Below are positions 17,239 to 22,773 of a stretch of 22,773 nt of DNA, piece by piece; within the stretch, counting starts at the first letter, position 1, and the number at the start of each line of letters is the position of its first letter. Location of the stretch: NCBI GenBank assembly GCA_046305255.1, contig JBKCCF010000060.1:1-22773 (forward strand). Direction: 5' to 3'. A program made the translations under genes and the position numbers. A model generated the notes under the pieces. The model worked only from the letters and a program-made list of their open reading frames with translations, had not been told where the DNA came from and ran no database searches. This stretch comes from UBA6136 sp046305255 (GTDB taxonomy: Bacteria > Pseudomonadota > Gammaproteobacteria > Methylococcales > Methylococcaceae).

Positions 17239-18843
17239 ATGGCGATTTGGTCCGTCCCCTCACTCTGCGGTCTCCGGTTGACGCTAGCCCTGAGCATCGG
17301 ACTCACTGTCGGGGCCTGTAGCAAGATCGGCCCCGACTATCAACAGCCTGATATCAAGACAGCCTCACATTGGCTTGATGGCAAGAGCCAGCCATCGAAA
17401 TCAGGGGATTTCCGACGGTGGTGGACCATTTTCGAGGATCCGATACTGGACCATCTGATCGAACGGGCCTATCAGGAGAACCTTGAAGTCCAGATGGCCG
17501 CAGTCCGCATAATGGAAGCCCGGGCACAGCTAGGCATTGCCAAAGGTCTGCTGCTCCCACAATATGCCCAAGTACGCGCAGACGGACTCTACGAGCAACT
17601 GAGTCAGCAATCACCCTATTACCAGGGGTATGGCGATTACAGCTTCCCCTACTTCCAGACTGGCTTTGATACTGCATGGGAACTGGATATTTGGGGCAAG
17701 TTTCGGCGAGGCATCGAATCTTCAGGCGCCCAACTGGCCGCAAAAACGCTCGAATACGATGACGTATTAGTGAGCCTTGCCGCTGAAGTTGCAGCAGCCT
17801 ATATCCAGATTCGAACCTTTCAACAGCGTTTGGCACTGGCCAAAGGCAACGCAGCACTGCAGGATCGCAGCTTTCGGATTGCCGACTCACAGTTTCGCAA
17901 TGGCCTTAGCACTGAACTCGACATGCAACAGGCTAAAGCCCTCAGGCAACAGACATTGGCAGAAATGGCGAACCTGGAGGTGGGACTCAGACAATCGCGC
18001 AACGCCCTCTGCCTACTACTGGGAATGCAACCCAGCACGCTGACCAGGGAATTGGGCGATAGCACCGACATTCCTGAAGCTAGAACTGAAATCAACGTTG
18101 GTATACCCGCTGAAGTATTGCGCCGCAGACCCGACGTGCGAAGGGAGGCGTTTTTGGCCGCTGAACAAAGCGGCCGCATCGGCATTGCCGAAAGCGAACT
18201 TCTACCGCGCCTGACCCTTGTCGGGTCGGTGTCATTTGCCTCTGGGAGCTTCGATGCCATCGACGCCATGAATTCTATCAGTCCTTCAGGTTTAGCGGGA
18301 AAATTTGGCCCCACCATCAGTTGGCCCATACTCCAGTTTGGACGCCTCAAAAATAATGTCAGAGTGCAGGACGCCAGATTTCAGGCACTCCTCATCAGTT
18401 ACCAGAACTGCGTACTTCGAGCGCTGCGTGAAGTGGAAGACGCAATGATTGCATTTCACAAGGCTCGGGAGCGCGTCATCAGCCTGCAGGCAGGTGTTAA
18501 TGCATCACAGCGCGCCGCCGAACTGGCACTGATGCAATACCAGAACGGGCTGGATGACTACACCAGGGTATTGAATTCGGAGCTGTTTCTGGTACAGCAA
18601 CAAGACAAACTGACAGCCGGTCGAAGCGATGTCGCCCGCAGCCTGATCGCTCTTTATAAAGCGCTGGGTGGCGGCTGGGAGATACGGGAAGGCCAGTCTC
18701 TGCTGCCCTCCGAAACGCGAAAAACCATGACGCAGCGGACCGACTGGGGCGAATTGCTGGACGAACCAACAGCCGGGACATCAAAACGTCCAGGTAATCC
18801 GGAGAATGCCGAGGCGGCAGGCCACGTTGAAAAAGCAAGATGA
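17239..18843 (+). CDS. Outer-membrane factor lipoprotein, NodT/TolC-type
   Basis: A 534-residue trimeric outer-membrane channel subunit. A signal sequence ends in lipobox VGAC with the lipidated C27, followed by the family start IGPDYQQPDI. Two outer-membrane-efflux repeats are visible; the second contains the diagnostic IPAEVLRRRPDVRREAFLAA and IGIAESELLPRLTLVGS. The C-terminus beyond about residue 490 is polar and longer than usual. AAGAAG lies about 8 bases before ATG 17239. These proteins normally work with an inner-membrane pump (RND, MFS or ABC) and a periplasmic adaptor, but none is in this window; its only operon partners are the HEAT-repeat protein, the amidotransferase-like protein and the small exported protein. 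It may share a pump encoded elsewhere or serve a different export route. Confidence 0.92.
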   Translation: MAIWSVPSLCGLRLTLALSIGLTVGACSKIGPDYQQPDIKTASHWLDGKSQPSKSGDFRRWWTIFEDPILDHLIERAYQENLEVQMAAVRIMEARAQLGIAKGLLLPQYAQVRADGLYEQLSQQSPYYQGYGDYSFPYFQTGFDTAWELDIWGKFRRGIESSGAQLAAKTLEYDDVLVSLAAEVAAAYIQIRTFQQRLALAKGNAALQDRSFRIADSQFRNGLSTELDMQQAKALRQQTLAEMANLEVGLRQSRNALCLLLGMQPSTLTRELGDSTDIPEARTEINVGIPAEVLRRRPDVRREAFLAAEQSGRIGIAESELLPRLTLVGSVSFASGSFDAIDAMNSISPSGLAGKFGPTISWPILQFGRLKNNVRVQDARFQALLISYQNCVLRALREVEDAMIAFHKARERVISLQAGVNASQRAAELALMQYQNGLDDYTRVLNSELFLVQQQDKLTAGRSDVARSLIALYKALGGGWEIREGQSLLPSETRKTMTQRTDWGELLDEPTAGTSKRPGNPENAEAAGHVEKAR

Positions 18844-19234
18844 AACGGCTCGGCGGCTACCCACACACCTCCAAAGCATCCAAGAATCTCTGATCGACAC
18901 AGGCACTGCCACCCTACGCTGAATCAGTAGGGGCCAGCCAGTACACCCTGTTCGGGGTTGAATTACCATTCTGAATGCGTCTATATCAGCTGTGAGATAA
19001 CTCTCAATCGTCGCCGCCATCTGTTCAGCGGTCGAAATACGGACACCTATTCAGTGCCAACTTGGCAAACCGATGCTGTAAGCCCAAGCCATCCTCAGCC
19101 ACACCCAAGATGATCGAATACCCTGATATGTTGCTTTATTAGGGTACGACCCAGCCTACAGTGCGACCGACCATCCCTTTCATGATTAATACTGGACCAT
19201 TCAGAAACTGAAACCGGCTCAAGCCAGCAACAGG

Positions 19235-19250
19235 TTGGTGCAGATGCAGC
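19235..19250 (+). promoter_or_regulatory. amt: Possible sigma-54 promoter for amt
   Basis: TTGGTGCAGATGCAGC contains the invariant GG (19237-19238), N10, GC (19249-19250) spacing, and TGGTGC fits the -24 consensus TGGYRC. The -12 part is CAGC rather than TTGC, so it is an imperfect match. Nitrogen-regulated amt genes are commonly sigma-54/NtrC dependent, which makes the position suggestive. Confidence 0.35.
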
Positions 19251-19257
19251 CCATTTT

Positions 19258-19274
19258 TGCCCCAGTTAGGGGCA
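19258..19274 (+). terminator. GC-rich hairpin followed by T-rich tract upstream of amt
   Basis: TGCCCC (19258-19263) and GGGGCA (19269-19274) form a perfect 6-bp stem around AGTTA, followed by a T-rich stretch with a run of six T (19283-19288). If transcription starts at the sigma-54-like site, this lies at the very beginning of the amt leader and could attenuate it or stabilise the RNA. Otherwise it may block read-through from upstream. Confidence 0.4.
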
Positions 19275-19367
19275 TTTATTGGTTTTTTGACTTAGAATGG
19301 ACACCGCCAACTGCCACCGCGCGTTGACCTGTAACCCAGTTCAGCGCATACCTCAGGGAACCCTCTC

Positions 19368-20663
19368 GTGAATCATATCCCCCACTCTCCAGCGGTCATA
19401 TTTGTTGCATTACTGCTTGCTAGCCAGACCGCTTATGCCGATGGACTCAACCCCGCCGATACAGCCTGGATACTCACCTCAACCGGGCTCGTGCTATTCA
19501 TGACCGTCCCCGGTCTAGCGCTGCTCTATGGTGGGCTTGTACGAACCAAGAATGTACTTTCGGTCCTGGTGCAGTGTTTTGCTGTCACCTCCCTGATATC
19601 CATTATCTGGATGATGGCTGGTTACAGTTTGGCATTGACCGAGGGCGGCAACTGGCAGTCGGTGCTTGGCGGCAGCTCCCGACTTTTTCTACTGGGACTA
19701 ACGGCAGACTCATTGACCGGAAATTTGCCAGAATCCGTGTTTTGTATGTATCACCTGACTTTCGCAGTGTTTGCGCCGGCCCTGATGATTGGAGCCTGTG
19801 TCGAGCGCATGAAATTTTCCGCCGTTCTTTGCTTCACGCTAGTATGGACGATGCTGGTCTATGTTCCTGTTTGTCACTGGATGTGGGGTGGCGGGTGGCT
19901 CGCCCAACTAGGGGCGGTCGACTTTGCCGGTGGCATCGTCGTGCACACCACCGCGGGCGTGGGCGCGCTCACTGCCGCCTGGTTAACGGGCCCCCGTCGC
20001 GGCTTCCCCAACATTTTGATGCCACCGCATAACCTGACACTCACTGCTGCGGGCGCAGGCATGCTCTGGGTAGGCTGGCATGGCTTCAGTGCAGGCAGCG
20101 CATTGATGGCCAATGGTGCAGCCGGACTTGCCATGTTGACCACCCACATCGCCGCAACGGCCGGCGCACTGGTATGGATGGCAATTGAGTGGGCTTACTT
20201 TGGTCGCCCCACCCTGCTTGGTGTGGTCACAGGCATGATCGCAGGACTGGGCATCATTTCTCCCGCCGCTGGTTTCATTGGGCCGCTGAGCGCTCTGATC
20301 ATGGGCGTTAGCGCCGGCGTGGTCTGCTTCTTCGCTATACACTGGATCAAACGAACGCTCTCCATAGACGATGCCCTGGATGTGTTTCCAGTACACGGTG
20401 TCAGCGGCATCATTGGCTCCCTGCTCACCGCGCCGCTGTCCTCGGTCGCCCTCGGCGGATCTGGCCTGCCCACTGGTCTTGGCATATGGCAACAACTCGG
20501 CTCGCAGGCCATTGCCATTGTCGTAGCCTTGTTATGGAGCGGCACACTGAGCTTCATTACACTCAAGTCGATTGACCGCGTGATCGGCTTGCGCGTAACC
20601 GCCGACGAGGAAACCGAGGGATTGGATATCAGTTCTCATAACGGAAAGGGCTACCATCTATGA
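19368..20663 (+). CDS. amt: Ammonium transporter (Amt/MEP/Rh family)
   Basis: A 431-residue inner-membrane ammonium channel, forming trimers in the family. A cleavable signal peptide (cut after AYA, residue 24) precedes DGLNPADTAWILTSTGLVLF, typical of bacterial AmtB. About 11 membrane spans follow. The twin pore histidines are H193 (VVHTTAG) and H343 (FPVHGVSGIIG); ALLYGGLVRTKNVLS and FAPALMIGACVERMKFSA are family blocks. The start is GTG 19368 with CAGGGAA upstream. The C-terminal tail keeps GLRVTADEETEGLD, the segment that contacts the PII protein in relatives. A glnK gene normally neighbours amt, but none is recognisable here. Likely induced under nitrogen limitation if the sigma-54-like site is real. 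Confidence 0.96.
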   Translation: MNHIPHSPAVIFVALLLASQTAYADGLNPADTAWILTSTGLVLFMTVPGLALLYGGLVRTKNVLSVLVQCFAVTSLISIIWMMAGYSLALTEGGNWQSVLGGSSRLFLLGLTADSLTGNLPESVFCMYHLTFAVFAPALMIGACVERMKFSAVLCFTLVWTMLVYVPVCHWMWGGGWLAQLGAVDFAGGIVVHTTAGVGALTAAWLTGPRRGFPNILMPPHNLTLTAAGAGMLWVGWHGFSAGSALMANGAAGLAMLTTHIAATAGALVWMAIEWAYFGRPTLLGVVTGMIAGLGIISPAAGFIGPLSALIMGVSAGVVCFFAIHWIKRTLSIDDALDVFPVHGVSGIIGSLLTAPLSSVALGGSGLPTGLGIWQQLGSQAIAIVVALLWSGTLSFITLKSIDRVIGLRVTADEETEGLDISSHNGKGYHL

Positions 20664-20926
20664 TCCAACAGGCGCATAGCCAAGTATGCCGCCGGCTGGG
20701 GGAGGAATCGCTGACCCGCAGTTCCGCTATATCGATTGCCGATCTTTTGCCAGAGGTGAAACCCTTCACGGTGAGCGCGCCCATCGGCGTGGCAAAACAG
20801 GGCAATTTGATTATCGCAGTCAGGTCGATCACGAGGCATCACTTTGTGACCAGCAAATCCATTCCGGTTTTTGAGTGTCCTAACTCACGGCACGACGCAT
20901 GGCACATGGATTCACCCAGACCTTAA
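20660..20926 (+). CDS. Uncertain small ORF between amt and porin
   Basis: An 88-codon frame whose ATG overlaps the amt stop in an ATGA junction, a layout that permits coupled translation. The product matches no family I know. It stands where a PII gene (glnK) often stands in amt loci; the string ADLLPEVKPFTV faintly recalls the PII segment VDFLPKVKIEV, but the residues after it do not fit PII. It may be a remnant, a short lineage-specific gene, or chance. Other frames over the same bases are equally open on both strands, which lowers confidence. Confidence 0.3.
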   Translation: MIQQAHSQVCRRLGEESLTRSSAISIADLLPEVKPFTVSAPIGVAKQGNLIIAVRSITRHHFVTSKSIPVFECPNSRHDAWHMDSPRP

Positions 20927-20950
20927 TACTCATGATGTAGAGATCAGCCA

Positions 20951-22084
20951 GTGACAGGACCCCGCTATTGCCATCCAGGATTATTACTATCACTGCTGGT
21001 GGTGGACATGGAGCCCACACGGGCAGATGACAACGATTGGCACTACGGCGGTTATGCCGACATCTCCTACGCGAACGATCTTGGCGGCAACCGCAAAATC
21101 GACTGGCGCAGCAAGTTGACCACCCGCAACCTGAATGCCGTGGATCCCAATATGGGTATGGTCTATCTCAGCAAAGTCCCCAGCGCAGCATCGCCTTGGG
21201 GAATGGAACTTGGCGCACAGGCGGGGCTGGATGTAGATGCCCAGATGCCAACCGAGCGCAGCGGGAGGATACCCGGGGCCGATATCATCAAGAATATTTC
21301 CCGAGCCAATATCTCCTACCGAGCGCCGCTTGGTAATGGACTCAAACTGACCGCCGGTCTGATGAACAGCTTCATCGGTTTCGAATCAATGTATGCCCGC
21401 CTGAATCCCAACTACACCCGTGCCTGGATCGCCGACTATTCACCCTACTTCCTGATCGGTGCGGGGGGAGAATATGCGTTCTCCGAGACGCTCTCAACGG
21501 GTTTCTATCTATTGACCGACTACGACTACCTATCATTCACCGGCCAGCAACCCAAGTATGGCGGCCAGATAGTCTGGCATTTCTCAACCGACTGGAGCCT
21601 TACACAAAACATCTTTTTTGGTCCTGAGCAGAATCATAGCCAGATTGATTACTGGCGCGGCTTTTCAGACACCCAAATCAAGTGGAGTCATGATGGCCTT
21701 ATGGTGACCCTCGGCTTCGATGCGGGCACCGAGAAACTCGCCACCACAGGACTTCAGACCCTTTGGATGGGCAGCGCGCTTTGGACACACTGGCAAATTG
21801 ACGGCCCTTGGAGCTTGGCTTTTCGGCCTGAACTCTACTGGGATCCCGATGGTGAGCTCACCGGTAGCCGTCAATTTATCTACGCGTTCACCACCACTGC
21901 CGAATATCTGCTGGAGGCAGGGCCGGCATCCCTTGCCCTACGAACAGAATTCCGCCATGACACATCAACGGGCAAAGACGGCGGTTTTTTCAACCCGACA
22001 CAAACAGGCCCATCCTTGATATCTGGCCAAAACCTTTTCTTCATATCGCTGCTCTGGGCCTATGATTCGACCCATGCCCAGTAG
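20951..22084 (+). CDS. Outer-membrane beta-barrel porin, BBP2/OmpL-like
   Basis: A 377-residue protein with a signal peptide (LLLSLLVV core, probable cleavage after TRA near residue 25) and a mature part made of alternating aromatic/polar strands, as in outer-membrane barrels. Typical family text is HYGGYADISYANDLG, ANISYRAPLGNGLKLTAGLM with IGFESM, then NPNYTRAWIADYSPYFLIG. The C-terminus has FFISLLWAYDSTHAQ rather than a final aromatic residue. The start is GTG 20951, needed to include the signal peptide; the ribosome-binding site is weak. It lies 287 bases after amt on the same strand, and related putative porins are often found beside amt/glnK genes, so a role in small-solute or ammonium uptake across the outer membrane is plausible but unproven. 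Confidence 0.85.
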   Translation: MTGPRYCHPGLLLSLLVVDMEPTRADDNDWHYGGYADISYANDLGGNRKIDWRSKLTTRNLNAVDPNMGMVYLSKVPSAASPWGMELGAQAGLDVDAQMPTERSGRIPGADIIKNISRANISYRAPLGNGLKLTAGLMNSFIGFESMYARLNPNYTRAWIADYSPYFLIGAGGEYAFSETLSTGFYLLTDYDYLSFTGQQPKYGGQIVWHFSTDWSLTQNIFFGPEQNHSQIDYWRGFSDTQIKWSHDGLMVTLGFDAGTEKLATTGLQTLWMGSALWTHWQIDGPWSLAFRPELYWDPDGELTGSRQFIYAFTTTAEYLLEAGPASLALRTEFRHDTSTGKDGGFFNPTQTGPSLISGQNLFFISLLWAYDSTHAQ

Positions 22085-22106
22085 GGAGCGGCATGTCCGA
22101 GTTTTA

Positions 22107-22382
22107 ATGGGCTGGATGAGAGTGGCTGAACTAGGTTTACCGAAAGCAGTCAGAACCTGTTCACGATCTTTCGAAGAGACTGGGCGATGCGCGGACGAGA
22201 AAGCCATACGCAAGCGACATCAGTGCGATTTATTTGAAGAGATCCTGCCGCTAATGCGAAGCGTGAGAAAGCCGACGAGGGCGGATTGGTATGAACTGGA
22301 ATCCAATAGGAGGGGTCTGGATCAAGACATCGAAAGGGTAGCCAAGAAAAGGCTGTCAAAATATCAACACGGGCAACATTAA
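22107..22382 (+). CDS. Uncertain small ORF downstream of the porin
   Basis: A 91-codon frame (an earlier in-frame ATG at 22062 would overlap the porin end). The product is charged and without membrane segments: a C-terminal part with DLFEEILPLMRSVRKPTRADWYELE and DIERVAKKRLSK could be helical. There is no recognised family and no good ribosome-binding site. It ends right at the terminator of the opposing tRNA-Leu gene. It could be a remnant of a mobile element at a tRNA 3' end, or noncoding. Confidence 0.3.
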   Translation: MGWMRVAELGLPKAVRTCSRSFEETGRCADEKAIRKRHQCDLFEEILPLMRSVRKPTRADWYELESNRRGLDQDIERVAKKRLSKYQHGQH

Positions 22383-22405
22383 AATTAGCTTTGTATCCAC
22401 AAAGC
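22381..22405 (-). terminator. Rho-independent terminator of tRNA-Leu
   Basis: Read on the minus strand, GCTTTGT (22405-22399 side), loop GGAT and ACAAAGC (22394-22388) form a perfect 7-bp stem followed by TAATTTT. It lies about 35 bases beyond the tRNA 3' end. Confidence 0.75.
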
Positions 22406-22439
22406 CTGCCAACACAATCGCGGTCGATCATAGAGTGAT

Positions 22440-22527
22440 TGGTGCCCTGGGCCGGAGTCGAACCGGCACGACTGTTGAGGTCGCGGGATTTTAAGTCCCG
22501 TGTGTCTACCAATTTCACCACCAGGGC
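22440..22527 (-). tRNA. tRNA-Leu (anticodon UAA)
   Basis: On the minus strand the acceptor stem GCCCTGG pairs with CCAGGGC, followed by discriminator A and an encoded CCA (22442-22440). The D arm contains TGAAATTGGTAGACACA; the anticodon stem CGGGA/TCCCG holds the loop CTTAAAA with anticodon TAA at 22493-22491. A long variable arm (CGACCTCAACAGTCG), the mark of a class II tRNA, precedes the T arm GCCGGTTCGACTCCGGC. Length is 88 bases with CCA. It decodes UUA and UUG. It lies downstream of the rRNA operon on the same strand, separated from the 5S gene by a terminator. Confidence 0.97.
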
Positions 22528-22634
22528 TTTGAGTCCTCACGCAGGATCGGCATCCTCGCCGCCGTCCAGTCCATGAGACAGGAAAGTAAATAAATCCAAT
22601 TGCAAATAAAATACCTGCCATTTGACAAACAGAA

Positions 22635-22662
22635 GCCCCGCAGAAGTGATTATCTGAGGGGC
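22635..22662 (-). terminator. Terminator of the rRNA operon
   Basis: On the minus strand GCCCC (22662-22658) pairs with GGGGC (22639-22635), and inner bases CAGA/TCTG extend the stem past a mismatch; TTCTGTTTGTC follows. It stands about 13 bases beyond the 5S 3' end, in the correct orientation. Confidence 0.7.
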
Positions 22663-22674
22663 CGTGAGTATTGG

Positions 22675-22773
22675 AGCCTGGCAGTTCCCTACTTTCGCAC
22701 AGGTATCTGCACTATCATCGGCGCTAAGCGGTTTCACTTCCGAGGTCGGGATGGGATCGGGTGGTTCCCGCTT
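22675..22773 (-). rRNA. rrf: 5S ribosomal RNA (3' part, cut by window edge)
   Basis: The minus strand reads the conserved 5S core and 3' end: AACCACCCGATCCCATCCCG, then GAAGTGAAACCGCTTAGCGC, AGTAGGGAACTGCCAGGC at the 3' end. About 99 bases are present; roughly the first 20 lie beyond the right edge. The exact 3' end may be 22675-22677. It implies that 23S and 16S rRNA genes follow to the right. Confidence 0.95.

Larger units (their letters stand above)
18844..19367. other. Intergenic region between the outer-membrane factor and amt
   Basis: I find no supportable gene in these 524 bases. Structures seen are a hairpin CCCTAC/GTAGGG (18912-18932) without a U tail, which could end the four-gene operon; a small stem TGAGA/TCTCA (18993-19006); an inverted pair TACCCT/AGGGTA (19119-19146); then the possible sigma-54 site and GC stem listed separately. 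The base composition is less coding-like than its neighbours. Confidence 0.5.

Noticed and set aside
19119..19146. TACCCT/AGGGTA inverted repeat upstream of amt
   Set aside because: The loop is 16 bases and the stem only 6 bp; too weak to call an operator or terminator.
20629..20832. Minus-strand frame starting MIDLTAIIK, similar to the first residues of PII proteins
   Set aside because: The likeness ends after a few residues; the T-loop and C-terminal PII blocks are missing, so it appears to be coincidence.
1..22773. CRISPR arrays, attachment sites, prophage or replication origin
   Set aside because: No regularly spaced repeats, integrase, paired direct repeats or origin-like clusters were seen on reading both strands.

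Overview
The window looks like a chromosomal segment of a gammaproteobacterium of moderately high GC. Pointers are a full-length CysB whose ligand-pocket residues match the enterobacterial protein position for position, a cysTWA sulfate-uptake operon, a stand-alone EF-G2 gene, and an rRNA operon end followed by tRNA-Leu. Genus cannot be fixed from the sequence. I see no phage, intact insertion sequence or CRISPR array.

Layout. (1) 1-3312: sulfate assimilation. cysT-cysW-cysA run leftward (cysA is cut by the window edge) and cysB runs rightward from a shared divergent promoter region. (2) 3357-6468: an RluA-type pseudouridine synthase, then a 694-residue EF-G2 gene with its own promoter candidate and two downstream hairpin terminators. 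(3) 6761-8747: a small lipoprotein and a CPA1-type Na+/H+ antiporter, probably one transcription unit. (4) 9000-9884, minus strand: an isocitrate lyase/PEP mutase superfamily enzyme with its catalytic residues intact. (5) 10190-18843: the most unusual part, a four-gene operon. It encodes a small exported protein, a ~1352-residue membrane protein that joins a degenerate site-2-protease-like membrane domain to class II glutamine-amidotransferase and SIS (GlmS-like) modules, an 819-residue membrane-anchored HEAT-repeat protein with a predicted large periplasmic domain, and a NodT-type outer-membrane factor lipoprotein with no pump or adaptor beside it. (6) 19236-22084: an ammonium transporter with a possible sigma-54 site, a small uncertain ORF, and an outer-membrane beta-barrel porin. 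(7) 22107-22773: an uncertain small ORF, tRNA-Leu(UAA) and the 3' part of a 5S rRNA, the two RNA genes on the minus strand.

How they may work together. The cys genes form a conventional sulfate uptake and control module. The four-gene operon has one protein for each layer of the cell envelope: cytoplasm and inner membrane, periplasm, outer membrane. I propose it as a candidate undescribed envelope system, perhaps handling an amino sugar or nitrogen-containing molecule. The presence of Amt and a porin just downstream is suggestive only, because about 520 bases separate the two groups. All function statements for this operon are inference from domain resemblance read by eye; no database search was possible.
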